Origin: Bradyrhizobium guangzhouense
Lineage (GTDB): Bacteria > Pseudomonadota > Alphaproteobacteria > Rhizobiales > Xanthobacteraceae
Direction: 5' to 3'
Assembly: GCF_004114955.1 (NCBI RefSeq)
Contig: NZ_CP030053.1
Span: 5,332,001 to 5,396,000, forward strand
Length of the DNA stretch: 64,000 nucleotides
Part shown: piece after piece, positions 36,457 through 44,621 of the stretch
Layout of the letters: each line of letters begins with the position of its first letter
Numbering within the stretch: position 1 is the first letter of the stretch
Program-made: the position numbers and the translations under genes
The notes under the pieces: generated by a model
What the model saw: the letters and a program-made list of their open reading frames with translations, nothing else
What the model was told of the DNA's origin: nothing
Database searches by the model: none

Positions 36457-37043
36457 CGCCGAAGCGCGCCCAGCGCCGGTGACTCGCCGGGCAGCATGTC
36501 CGACCTGATATCGCTGTCCATGCGGCTGGAGTCGCGCTGGGTGAACCCGGCTCCGAACGACAGGCTGAGATTGGAAGTCGGCTTGAATTCGACGCCCGCA
36601 AATCCGCCGTAGCCGGGCCCTGCGGCGGAGGTCAGCGGCGCAACCGAGCTGCCGATGCCGTTGCCGTATTTCAGCGTGTCGATGCCGCCAAAGAACGTCA
36701 CGGGCGAGCCCCCGGTAGTCTTCATGTTGTAGCCGAACTGCGTGCTGTCATAGGACAGCGCGCTGAAATTGCTCGCCGGTCCAGCCTGGCTGAAACCGCT
36801 TAGACCGAGATTGCCGTGCTGGCTTCCGACGAAAAAGCCGGGACGGAAATCGTAGCCCGTCTTGGCATCGCCGCCGTTGAAGCCTGGAAAATTGCCGTAA
36901 CTCTCGGCGCTGCCGCCATAGCCGAAGGCCCCGCCGGGAATCCAATACTGCAGAGGCGCGACCTGAGCATGAACAGGTGGGCCGCCAAGGCAAAACACGG
37001 CGAAGAGAATTGCAAGAGCGCAGGAACGAACGAGGCTGGGCAT
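36453..37043 (-). CDS. Exported, glycine-rich possible outer-membrane beta-barrel protein
   Basis: A 196-residue protein with a signal peptide (residues about 1-27, ending VHA-Q). The mature part is rich in Gly, Ser, Phe and Tyr with alternating pattern (SYDSTQFGYNMKTTGG, GVEFKPTSNLSLSFGAGFTQRD), like the last strands of rhizobial outer-membrane barrels. No catalytic motif. Its TAG stop overlaps that of the convergent nitroreductase-like gene at the palindrome CTAG (36453-36456). Confidence 0.65.
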   Translation of the reverse strand: MPSLVRSCALAILFAVFCLGGPPVHAQVAPLQYWIPGGAFGYGGSAESYGNFPGFNGGDAKTGYDFRPGFFVGSQHGNLGLSGFSQAGPASNFSALSYDSTQFGYNMKTTGGSPVTFFGGIDTLKYGNGIGSSVAPLTSAAGPGYGGFAGVEFKPTSNLSLSFGAGFTQRDSSRMDSDIRSDMLPGESPALGALRR

Positions 37044-37217
37044 TCGGCTAACCGTCAGAATGGTCTGCAGATTATACGCGACACACGCCGCAAATACCAG
37101 CCGAGCCGGGACGCGCTCCAGGCGGTTCCAGAGACGCCCATCCTGAATGTGACCTGATTGCCGTCGGCATCGGCCGCGTCGAGGTCGCGCATGCCATAGT
37201 CGCAGCACGCGTCAGGA

Positions 37218-37853
37218 CTATGCAGTTCGATCGACCGAGGATGATGAATCCGCCGGCGGATATTTCGTCACCGGCACCATGAAGGATTTGGTGCCGACCT
37301 GGTAGATGATCTTGCCGTTCTGCCCGTCGTCGGTCGCGATCTGCGACTGCCCGAACATGATGACGTTCTTGTAGACGATGCCGGTGCCCTGGCGGGTGAT
37401 GCCGTCGGTGGTGACGCTGACCTGCGCTTCGTTGCCGTCGACCGACAGCACGCGAAAGCTCGCGCTCTTGCCGTTGTCGCTGGAATAGCCGCCCCAGCTT
37501 CCCATCAGGCGGCTGTCGGAGGCCGGCGGCGCCTGCTTTGCGAGCGTCGCGGTCTGCTTGCCGGCGCCGCCCGCAGAGAACAGGAGCACAAGATTCTTGC
37601 CGTCCTTGGTGCCGACGGTGATCGAACCGAAGGTGATGAGCGAGCCGTTGACCTGGGCAAAGCCGCGCTCGGTGTGCCCGTTGTGGGTGTACTCGACCTG
37701 GGCGCGGCTGCCTCTGATGTTCACGACCTTGAACTCAACGGGCTGGTTGTTGCCCGCCCAATTGCCCTTCCAATCTCCAACCAGAGCGCTCTGGTGATAC
37801 ATCCGCTCGTTGGCGGGCGAGATCTGGCTGGTGCTTTGCGCGATGATGGCCAT
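37218..37853 (-). CDS. Hypothetical protein with two tandem copies of one domain
   Basis: A 211-residue protein. Residues about 23-108 and 117-204 repeat the same layout: G-x-W-x-G, then F-x-V-x-x-[IV]-x-G-x-x-A-Q-V, a stretch of T-x-x-G-x-T-x-x-G, and [GT]-x-D-G-[KQ]-N. This is an internal duplication of an unnamed beta-rich domain. No signal peptide is clear from ATG 37853, but an in-frame GTG/ATG-type extension to 37919 exists. No function is known. It lies 174 bases downstream-strand of the barrel-like gene. Confidence 0.6.
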   Translation of the reverse strand: MAIIAQSTSQISPANERMYHQSALVGDWKGNWAGNNQPVEFKVVNIRGSRAQVEYTHNGHTERGFAQVNGSLITFGSITVGTKDGKNLVLLFSAGGAGKQTATLAKQAPPASDSRLMGSWGGYSSDNGKSASFRVLSVDGNEAQVSVTTDGITRQGTGIVYKNVIMFGQSQIATDDGQNGKIIYQVGTKSFMVPVTKYPPADSSSSVDRTA

Positions 37854-38023
37854 GGGATGGGGCTTGGGCCTGCTCGACGAATGGATCGGACAAACCCGCT
37901 GGCCTTCGAACACGGGCAAGGAGCGTCAGAAACATTCAGAAACGTCTGAGATTAGGGCCCCGCTGTCGTTAACAAGCGGTTAATTTCCCCGCGAGGGGCG
38001 GATGGTCTCATCGCAGATGCGTT

Positions 38024-38902
38024 TCAGCGGCCCCAGCGATCCGACCAGATCTTCTCGCCGATCAGGCAGCTCACGCGCGGCTCTTTGTCCTTGTCCGCAA
38101 CGCGCACCACCGGACGCTCGGGCGTGCGGCCCGCGACCTCCTGCAAGAGCTTGGCGTGGATCGCCTCCTTGAACTTCTCGCGATCCTTGATCGCGATGAC
38201 GAAGGAGCCGGGTCCGCCGATCACGCAATCCTCGTAATAGAAATCGAGATTGTCGATATCCATCGTCGAATAGGACGGCTCCTTCACCATGATCGGCAGG
38301 CCGTTGATGATGATGCCCTTCTCGAGCGCGAGATCGCGCGCCACCGTGACGGGACCGCCATTGTTGTTGGGACCATCGCCCGAGATGTCGATGACGCGGC
38401 GAAGCCCGTGATAGGGATCCTCGTCGAACAGCGGCATCGCAAATCCGATCGCACCCGAGATCGAAGTGCGCGAGGCGCGCCGGATCGGCGTCTTCATGAT
38501 CTCGGCCGAGACGGCATCCGCGGTCTCCGGTCCGTCAATGAGGCGCCAGGGGATGATGATCTTCTGGTCGTTGGATGCGGCCCATTCGAAATAGGTCACC
38601 GCGATCCTTCCATTGGGGCCGGACTTCAGCGCCTGCAAGAACTCCTTGGACTGGATCGCCTGGGCGTAGCCCTCGCGCTGGATCGCGAGCTCGTCCATGT
38701 CCATGGAGTAGGAGACATCGACCGCGAGGATCAGCTCGATATCGACCGACTGCGCATCGCCGTCGGCGGCCTGCCGCTGCTGTCGTGACGGCTCGAATTT
38801 CGGCGGTTCAGGCTTAGGACTTGGCGCCGCAATGCCCGCGACGTCTCCTCCGGCAAGCACGCCGGCCACCAGCACAGCCCCGATCGAGAACAGCACGCGC
38901 AT
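38024..38902 (-). CDS. Exported von Willebrand factor A protein, DUF1194 family
   Basis: A 292-residue protein with an N-terminal signal (residues 1-25). A vWA domain (residues about 45-260) has the metal-ion adhesion motif DVSYSMD (DxSxS), TSISGAIGFAMPLF with the MIDAS Thr/Ser, and ISGDGPNNNGGPV. The family is uncharacterised and found mainly in alphaproteobacteria. It probably makes metal-dependent protein contacts in the periplasm. ATG 38902 is chosen because it precedes the signal. Confidence 0.8.
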   Translation of the reverse strand: MRVLFSIGAVLVAGVLAGGDVAGIAAPSPKPEPPKFEPSRQQRQAADGDAQSVDIELILAVDVSYSMDMDELAIQREGYAQAIQSKEFLQALKSGPNGRIAVTYFEWAASNDQKIIIPWRLIDGPETADAVSAEIMKTPIRRASRTSISGAIGFAMPLFDEDPYHGLRRVIDISGDGPNNNGGPVTVARDLALEKGIIINGLPIMVKEPSYSTMDIDNLDFYYEDCVIGGPGSFVIAIKDREKFKEAIHAKLLQEVAGRTPERPVVRVADKDKEPRVSCLIGEKIWSDRWGR

Positions 38903-39113
38903 CGCAGCCTCCCGTCGTATGATGCGATGGTGACATGCAAACGCCTTGCCGCAAAGCGCGAAGATCGATGGCACTTCACTTTCGAGTTAGGATTTTCACA
39001 CGCCAGCGCGAAACCGCCGCCATATCGCCACGCTTGCGCCGCCTCGCGCTCGCGCCACGTGACTTGTGCCGCCCACTTGTTCCCCATAATTTCCATGCTA
39101 GGCTGACTGGACA

Positions 39114-39181
39114 GATGGGGATGGAGTCCCCCGACAACCGCCCGGCGGTCGCGTGACTGCAGTGGGCTGATGACTCCTGCC
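39114..39181 (+). promoter_or_regulatory. Fluoride riboswitch aptamer (crcB motif)
   Basis: Matches the crcB consensus: GGGGATGGAGTCCCCC (39117-39132), AACCGCC (39136-39142) and GGCTGATGACTCCTGC (39165-39180). GGAGT (39123-39127) pairs with ACTCC (39173-39177); GGGG (39117-39120) pairs with CCCC (39128-39131); ACCGCC/GGCGGT closes the middle hairpin. It lies 104 bases before an operon with two crcB genes, which confirms the assignment. It senses fluoride ion and switches the downstream genes on. Confidence 0.93.
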
Positions 39182-39224
39182 AAGGTGAGGCAATCAGCCT
39201 CTGCCTTTGGCGGGAGCATGGACA

Positions 39225-39247
39225 AACCCGCCGCTGGCGGGTTTTTT
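39225..39247 (+). terminator. Intrinsic terminator of the riboswitch expression platform
   Basis: AACCCGCC (39225-39232), a 3-base loop GCT, GGCGGGTT (39236-39243), followed by a T run (39242-39247). A second copy of GGCGGG lies upstream at 39209-39214 and can pair with the same CCCGCC (39227-39232), so it is a likely antiterminator strand. The terminator would end transcription before the MFS gene when fluoride is absent. Confidence 0.85.
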
Positions 39248-39284
39248 GTTGCCTGAAACGAAGGCCAAGGAGAGCGTGGACGAC

Positions 39285-40493
39285 ATGACGACGACCACAC
39301 CGAAAGCTGCGCACGCCAGGCTGCCCAAGGAGATCTGGGTGCTCGGCTTCGTCTCGATGCTGATGGACATCTCCTCCGAGATGATTCATGCGCTGCTGCC
39401 GGTCTATCTCGTCACCGTGCTCGGCGCCTCCACGCTCGCCGTCGGATTCATCGAGGGCATCGCGGAGGCCACGGCTGCGATCACGAAGATCTTCTCCGGC
39501 GCCCTGTCCGACTGGCTCGGCCGCCGCAAGCAGCTCGCGGCCCTCGGCTACGGGCTGGCCGCCTTGACCAAGCCGCTGTTCCCGCTAGCCCCCAGCGTCG
39601 GGTGGCTGGTGGCAGCGCGCTTCATCGATCGCGTCGGCAAGGGCATTCGCGGCGCACCGCGCGACGCGCTGATCGCCGATATCTCGCCGATGGGCCTGCG
39701 CGGCGCGAGCTTCGGCCTGCGGCAGTCGCTCGACACGATCGGCGCCTTCGTCGGACCGCTCGCTGCAATCGGCCTGATGTGGTGGACATCGGATCATTTT
39801 GTCGCCGTGTTCTGGGCGGCGGTGCTGCCGGCGTTCTTGTCCTTCGGGCTGATCACGTTCGCAGTCAACGAGCCGGAGCCGGATGCAAGCCGGGAGCGCG
39901 CGTCGAACCCGCTCAACGTAGCCGCGATGCGGCAGCTCGGGCCGGTCTACTGGCGTGTCGTTGCGGTCGGCGTCGTCTTCACCCTTGCACGCTTCAGCGA
40001 GGCCTTCCTGATCCTGCGGGCGCAGAACATCGGGCTCAATGCGATGTGGGTGCCGGCGGTGCTGGTGCTGATGAACATCACTTACGCTCTCTCGGCCTAT
40101 CCGGCCGGCGTGCTGTCGGACCGGATCAACCGGACCGCCCTGCTCGCGCTCGGCCTCATCCTGCTTGCCGGCGCGGACCTCGCGCTGGCGCTGCTGCCTC
40201 ACCTCGCCGGCCTCGCGCTCGGCGTCGTGCTGTGGGGCCTGCATATGGGATTGACGCAAGGCTTGCTCTCAGCCCTCGTCGCCGATACTGCACCCCCGGC
40301 GCTGCGCGGCACCGCCTTCGGCTATTTCAATCTGTTCACCGGCCTTGCAATGCTGGCCGCGAGCGTGATCGCCGGAGCGCTGTGGGATGCCTATGGTCCG
40401 GTCGGCACGTTCCTTGCCGGGCTCGGCTTCGCACTGGCGGCGCTGGTGGGACTGCTGACCGTCGGCAATGGCCTGGCAATGGAGAACAAGTGA
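39285..40493 (+). CDS. MFS transporter in the fluoride-riboswitch operon
   Basis: A 402-residue membrane protein with about 12 hydrophobic segments. The first cytoplasmic loop has SGALSDWLGRRKQLAALG (MFS signature A) and RVGKGIRGAPRDALIADI (signature C-like). It is the first gene after the riboswitch, so it is probably made when fluoride is present; whether it exports fluoride or relieves another stress is unknown. ATG 39285 is used, with AAGGAG at 39267-39272; GTG 39276 in frame is an alternative. Confidence 0.88.
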   Translation: MTTTTPKAAHARLPKEIWVLGFVSMLMDISSEMIHALLPVYLVTVLGASTLAVGFIEGIAEATAAITKIFSGALSDWLGRRKQLAALGYGLAALTKPLFPLAPSVGWLVAARFIDRVGKGIRGAPRDALIADISPMGLRGASFGLRQSLDTIGAFVGPLAAIGLMWWTSDHFVAVFWAAVLPAFLSFGLITFAVNEPEPDASRERASNPLNVAAMRQLGPVYWRVVAVGVVFTLARFSEAFLILRAQNIGLNAMWVPAVLVLMNITYALSAYPAGVLSDRINRTALLALGLILLAGADLALALLPHLAGLALGVVLWGLHMGLTQGLLSALVADTAPPALRGTAFGYFNLFTGLAMLAASVIAGALWDAYGPVGTFLAGLGFALAALVGLLTVGNGLAMENK

Positions 40494-40512
40494 TGACGGG
40501 GGACTGTTCATC

Positions 40513-40902
40513 GTGCTGAGCGGAGTGATCGCAATCGTGGTCGGCTGCGTGCTGGGCGGCTGCGCCCGCTATTTCGTCTCCGGCGCCATCGCGCGGCGGC
40601 TGGGCGAGACCTTTCCCTGGGGCACCATGACCATCAACGTCACCGGCGCCTTCCTGATCGGCATTCTCGGTGCGCTGGCGACCCATCCCGGCTCGGTGTT
40701 CGCGACGCCCAATCCGTGGCTGTTCGCCGTGACAGGCTTCCTCGGCTGCTACACCACGGTGTCCTCGTTCAGCCTGCAAACGCTGACCCTGGCGCGCAAC
40801 GGCGAACCAGTGCACGCGCTCGGCAACGTCGTGTTCTCGGTCGGACTGTGCCTTGCGGCGGTGAGCTGCGGCTTCCTCCTCGCAGATAGCTTTGGAGGCT
40901 AG
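40513..40902 (+). CDS. crcB: Fluoride channel protein CrcB (Fluc), first copy
   Basis: A 129-residue protein with four hydrophobic helices. Family motifs: GCVLGGCARYF, WGTMTINVTGAFLIG (the pore Asn), and GFLGCYTTVSSFSLQ (the phenylalanine/threonine region). Charge bias: loops 1-2 and 3-4 carry Arg (ARRLGE, ARNGE), while the N-terminus, loop 2-3 and C-terminus are neutral or acidic, suggesting N-out topology. The GTG at 40513 follows GGGGGA; an in-frame ATG at 40468 would overlap the MFS gene. Confidence 0.92.
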   Translation: MLSGVIAIVVGCVLGGCARYFVSGAIARRLGETFPWGTMTINVTGAFLIGILGALATHPGSVFATPNPWLFAVTGFLGCYTTVSSFSLQTLTLARNGEPVHALGNVVFSVGLCLAAVSCGFLLADSFGG

Positions 40903-40908
40903 CGGCAG

Positions 40909-41334
40909 ATGAAGGCTTCCTCCGCCGAACGCTGGCGCACCGCGACGCTTTATGCCTGGGTTTCTGCCGGCAGCATCGTCGGCGGGCTGACGCGCTATCT
41001 GGTCGGGCTCGCCCTCGATACCGGCCCGGGCTTTCCCTTCGCGACGTTGTTCATCAACGCCACGGGCTCGCTGATCATCGGCTTCTATGCGACGCTGACC
41101 GGCCCCGACGGCCGCATGCTGGCGCGGCCGGAGCACCGGCAGTTCGTGATGACCGGCTTCTGCGGGGGCTACACCACCTTCTCGACCTTCAGCCTCGAGA
41201 CCTTCCGCCTGTTCCACGGCGGCATGAAATATACCGCACTCGCCTATGTCGCGGCGTCCGTCGTCTGCTGGCTGGTGTCGGTATGGACTGGGCATATGAT
41301 GGCGAGCCGCTACAACCGCTTGACGAGGAGTTGA
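40909..41334 (+). CDS. crcB: Fluoride channel protein CrcB (Fluc), second copy
   Basis: A 141-residue protein with four hydrophobic helices and motifs SIVGGLTRYLVG, FATLFINATGSLIIG and GFCGGYTTFSTFSLET, closer to the classical consensus than the first copy. Charge bias is reversed: the N-terminus (MKASSAERWR), loop 2-3 (GRMLARPEHR) and C-terminus (ASRYNRLTRS) are basic, suggesting N-in topology. It lies 6 bases after the first copy, so the pair may form an antiparallel heterodimer. Confidence 0.93.
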   Translation: MKASSAERWRTATLYAWVSAGSIVGGLTRYLVGLALDTGPGFPFATLFINATGSLIIGFYATLTGPDGRMLARPEHRQFVMTGFCGGYTTFSTFSLETFRLFHGGMKYTALAYVAASVVCWLVSVWTGHMMASRYNRLTRS

Positions 41335-41336
41335 CC

Positions 41337-41678
41337 ATGCAAATCCCCAATCAGGCTGTTTCGCTTCGGATCTTCATCGGCGAGAGCGACCATTACGACG
41401 GCAAACCACTCTATGAAGCGATCGTGACGACCGCGCGAGCGCGGCACCTCGCCGGCGCCACCGTGCTGCGCGGCCCGATGGGCTTCGGCAAGTCGAGCCG
41501 GCTGCACACCTCGAAAATCCTGCGGCTTTCGGAAGACCTGCCGCTGCTGATCGAGATCGTCGACAGCGAGGACAACATCAACGCATTCCTGCCCATCCTG
41601 GATGGCATGATGTCGAGCGGCCTGATCACCTTGGAGAAGGTACAGGTCCTGCAATATGGTACGAAGGCCGCGGGCTGA
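41337..41678 (+). CDS. DUF190 protein in the fluoride operon
   Basis: A 113-residue soluble protein. It carries the DUF190 pattern (RIFIGESDHYDGKPLYEAIV, TARARHLAGATVLRGPMGFG, then LSEDLPLLIEIVDSEDNI). DUF190 genes often sit beside crcB, and the fold resembles the PII-like ferredoxin-type alpha-beta domain, so a regulatory role in fluoride handling is plausible but unproven. It starts 2 bases after crcB stops. Confidence 0.88.
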   Translation: MQIPNQAVSLRIFIGESDHYDGKPLYEAIVTTARARHLAGATVLRGPMGFGKSSRLHTSKILRLSEDLPLLIEIVDSEDNINAFLPILDGMMSSGLITLEKVQVLQYGTKAAG

Positions 41679-41722
41679 TCGCTCCGGCTGGGAACCCGAG
41701 CCCGCCGTGTCCGGGAGGCGGA

Positions 41723-42028
41723 ATGAGCGACACCGTTACCACGCCGAAAACCAGGACCAAGACCAAGGTCGAGCGGCCGAAGCTGCACAAGGTCATCCTG
41801 ATCAACGACGACTACACGCCGCGTGAATTCGTCACCATGGTGCTCAAGGCCGAATTCCGCATGACCGAGGATCAGGCCTACAAGGTCATGATCACCGCGC
41901 ACAAGCTCGGCGCCTGCGTCGTCGCCGTGTTCACCAGGGACGTCGCCGAAACCAAGGCGACGCGCGCGACGGATGCAGGCCGCGCCAAGGGCTATCCGCT
42001 GCTGTTCACGACCGAGCCGGAGGAATAG
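41723..42028 (+). CDS. clpS: ATP-dependent Clp protease adaptor ClpS
   Basis: A 101-residue protein. The N-end-rule binding residues are visible in INDDYTPREFV (about residue 27) and the helix VLKAEFRMTEDQAYKVMITAHKLG; AVFTRDVAETKA completes the ClpA/ClpC-facing surface. It delivers N-degron substrates to the Clp machine. clpA is not in the window, so this may be the stand-alone (ClpS2-type) copy of a rhizobial pair. Confidence 0.9.
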   Translation: MSDTVTTPKTRTKTKVERPKLHKVILINDDYTPREFVTMVLKAEFRMTEDQAYKVMITAHKLGACVVAVFTRDVAETKATRATDAGRAKGYPLLFTTEPEE

Positions 42029-42081
42029 GCCATCGCTTTAAGGCTGGGCCTCGAGAGGCACCATCACGGATGGCTCGACTT

Positions 42082-43272
42082 TCACGCCATCACCACCGGC
42101 GTTTCCTCGGCCAGCCCGTACACGCGCTGCGCCTTGGAAAATCCTGCGATCGGAAACTCGCCGAGATTGCGCCAGTCATGCTGGCAGACTTTGGCAAACC
42201 CCTCGGACACCACGACGGTCCGCCCGAGGCGGCCGGCGATCTTCTCCAGCCGCGCCGCGAGATTGATGGCTGGGCCGATGCAGGTGAAGTCGAGCCGGTT
42301 GCCGCCGCCGATATTGCCGTAGAGGATGTTGCCGACATGCAGGGCGACGCCGAAACGAAAGCGTTCGACGACATCGCCGACCGGATGCCCCAACGCCTCG
42401 ACGCTGGCGCGGGCCTCGCGCGCCGCTTCCAACACGCGCGAACAGACATGGCTGGCGTCGCCGACATATTCGTCGATCGGAAACACCGCGAGCAGGCCGT
42501 CGCCCATGAATTTCAACACCTCGCCGCCGTGCCCTCGGATGGCCGTGACCTGGCAATCGAAGTAGCGGTTCAGGATATCGACCACCGTCTCGGCCGGCAG
42601 CCGGTCGGATAGCGCAGTGAAGCCGCGCAGGTCCGACAGCCAGATCGCGGCCTGCATGGTGTCGTTGTGGCCGCGACGGATCTGGCCGCCGAGGATGCGC
42701 TCGCCGGCGCGGTTGCCGACATAGGTGTCGAGTAACGTCACGGCGGTGCGACGCAGGGTGACGATCTCGCTGACACGCGCCAGCGGCGCGACGATGGAGC
42801 GGATCGTCGCGATGTCATCCTCGCTGAAGCCGCCGGGATGCCGTGTGGTCCAGCTGATGGCATGGATCGAGCCATCGAGAAACCGCATCGGCGTCGCGAT
42901 GTAATCGGTGACGCCCTCGGCACGCATGTCGTCCAGGAACGGAAATCGCTTGCTGTCGGGGTCATCCATGCGTCCCCTCACCTCCAGTCCCTCCTCGAAC
43001 ACGATCCGAAGCGGGCTCCGCGCAAATTCGGGCGTGGCAAGAATCTCGAAATCGACCGTGCCGATCTCGACTTCCTCGCCCTGCCGCCAGATGAAGTTGC
43101 GGCCGTAGATCTCGGGATGCAGGGTCCGGATGAAGACGCCGAACCGCCACAGCGGCAGGCCGGCCGCAACCAGTTGCTCGCAGGCATCCGAAATCATCTC
43201 GGCAGAGTCCCGCGACGACCGGGCACCGTCGATCAGCCAATTGATGATGCGCTGGAGCTCGGAGCTTTCCAT
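42082..43272 (-). CDS. Class III adenylate/guanylate cyclase with an N-terminal sensory region
   Basis: A 396-residue protein. An N-terminal region (residues about 1-200) without recognised name, possibly GAF-like, is followed by a class III catalytic domain: AIWLSDLRGFTALSDR (first metal Asp), LKFMGDGLLAVF (Lys and second Asp), and DFTCIGPAINLAARLEKI. Thr in DFTCIG fits the class IIIb pattern, suggesting ATP as substrate and cAMP as product. ATG 43272 is preferred; GTG 43335 upstream is in frame. No membrane segment is seen. Confidence 0.85.
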   Translation of the reverse strand: MESSELQRIINWLIDGARSSRDSAEMISDACEQLVAAGLPLWRFGVFIRTLHPEIYGRNFIWRQGEEVEIGTVDFEILATPEFARSPLRIVFEEGLEVRGRMDDPDSKRFPFLDDMRAEGVTDYIATPMRFLDGSIHAISWTTRHPGGFSEDDIATIRSIVAPLARVSEIVTLRRTAVTLLDTYVGNRAGERILGGQIRRGHNDTMQAAIWLSDLRGFTALSDRLPAETVVDILNRYFDCQVTAIRGHGGEVLKFMGDGLLAVFPIDEYVGDASHVCSRVLEAAREARASVEALGHPVGDVVERFRFGVALHVGNILYGNIGGGNRLDFTCIGPAINLAARLEKIAGRLGRTVVVSEGFAKVCQHDWRNLGEFPIAGFSKAQRVYGLAEETPVVMA

Positions 43273-43349
43273 ACCCGCATTAGCCGACGAAGTTGTGGAA
43301 TCGTCAAGCTGCGCGGTGGGCAGGTACCGCGACACAGAAGCTTCAAGCA

Positions 43350-43365
43350 GGGGCGCTAGCGCCCC
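43350..43365. terminator. 16-base perfect palindrome at the end of aroC
   Basis: GGGGCGCTAGCGCCCC contains the TAG stop of aroC (43356-43358). The fully paired 8-base arms form a strong hairpin between aroC and the cyclase gene on the same strand. There is no T run, so its role as a terminator is only suggested. Confidence 0.45.
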
Positions 43366-44444
43366 ACCTGCCCGCGGTCGCGCAGGAAGTGGTCGGCGAG
43401 CACGCAGGCCATCATGGCTTCGCCGACAGGGACGGCGCGGATGCCCACGCAGGGGTCGTGGCGGCCTTTTGTCATGATCTCGGTGTCGGCGCCCTGACGA
43501 TCGACCGTGAGGCGCGGCTGCAGGATCGACGAGGTCGGCTTCACCGCGAAGCGCACCACGATCGGCTGTCCGGTGGAGATGCCGCCCAGAACGCCGCCGG
43601 CATGGTTGGACAGGAAGCGCGTGCCGTCATTGCCGGTGCGCATCTCGTCGGCGTTCTCTTCGCCGGTGAGCTCGGCCGCACCAAAGCCGGCGCCGATCTC
43701 GACACCCTTCACCGCATTGATGGTCATCATCGCGCCGGCGAGATCGGAATCCAGCTTGGCGTAGATCGGCGCGCCAAGTCCTGCCGGCACGCCTTCGGCG
43801 ACGATCTCGAGCACCGCGCCGATCGAGGAGCCGCTCTTGCGGATGCCGTCGAGATAGGTCTCGAAGAACGCAGCCTTGTCCTTGTCGGGACAGAAGAACG
43901 GGTTCTTCGCGATCTCGTCCCAATCCCATTTCGCGCGGTCGATCTTGTGCGGCCCCATCTGCACCAGCGCGCCGCGTACTTTCACATCCGGCAGCACCTT
44001 TCGCGCGATCGCGCCAGCAGCGACGCGCATCGCGGTCTCGCGCGCCGATGAGCGACCGCCGCCGCGATAGTCGCGCAGGCCATACTTGGCCTCATAGGTG
44101 AAGTCGGCATGGCCCGGGCGAAACTTGTCCTTGATCTCCGAATAATCCTTGGAGCGCTGATCGGCGTTCTCGATCAGCAGCCCGATAGGGGTGCCCGTCG
44201 TCACCTGCACGCCGGTCTCCGGATGCGCCATGACGCCGGACAGGATCTTCACTTGGTCCGGCTCCTGGCGCTGCGTGGTGAAGCGCGACTGGCCCGGCTT
44301 GCGGCGATCGAGGTCCTGCTGGATGTCGGCCTCGGTCAGCGGGATCATCGGCGGGCAGCCGTCGACCACGCAGCCGATCGCCACCCCATGGCTTTCGCCG
44401 AAGGTGGTGACGCGGAACATGTGGCCGAAAGTGTTGAAGGACAT
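43356..44444 (-). CDS. aroC: Chorismate synthase
   Basis: A 362-residue protein, the last step of the shikimate pathway (5-enolpyruvylshikimate-3-phosphate to chorismate, FMN-dependent). Motifs: [11 protein letters not shown] (about residue 11), [18 protein letters not shown] (about residue 119), and [18 protein letters not shown] near the C-terminus. ATG 44444 ([13 protein letters not shown]) is the standard start; a longer upstream frame is not homologous in character. Confidence 0.96.
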   Translation of the reverse strand: MSFNTFGHMFRVTTFGESHGVAIGCVVDGCPPMIPLTEADIQQDLDRRKPGQSRFTTQRQEPDQVKILSGVMAHPETGVQVTTGTPIGLLIENADQRSKDYSEIKDKFRPGHADFTYEAKYGLRDYRGGGRSSARETAMRVAAGAIARKVLPDVKVRGALVQMGPHKIDRAKWDWDEIAKNPFFCPDKDKAAFFETYLDGIRKSGSSIGAVLEIVAEGVPAGLGAPIYAKLDSDLAGAMMTINAVKGVEIGAGFGAAELTGEENADEMRTGNDGTRFLSNHAGGVLGGISTGQPIVVRFAVKPTSSILQPRLTVDRQGADTEIMTKGRHDPCVGIRAVPVGEAMMACVLADHFLRDRGQVGR

Positions 44445-44532
44445 ACCGAACTGCCGCCTAGTGCTGACGTTTTGCACAAACGTTGTTTGTCAACGTCGTA
44501 GCGCCGGGGAGCTTTGGGTTCAACCCTCGTTC

Positions 44533-44611
44533 CGTCATTCCGGGGCGATGCAAAGCATCGAACCCGGAATCTCGAGATTCCGGGTTCGCCCCTCGGTCGC
44601 CCCGGAATGAC
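44533..44611. repeat. CGTCATTCCGG-type composite palindrome
   Basis: CGTCATTCCGGGGCGATGC, then a GCATCG turn, an internal CCCGGAATCTCGAGATTCCGGG palindrome, and CCCCGGAATGACA at the right. It is two nested copies of the motif also found at 5786, 26879 and 60778. It lies between aroC and the phosphatase gene. Confidence 0.75.
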
Positions 44612-44621
44612 AGCGGGCTGC

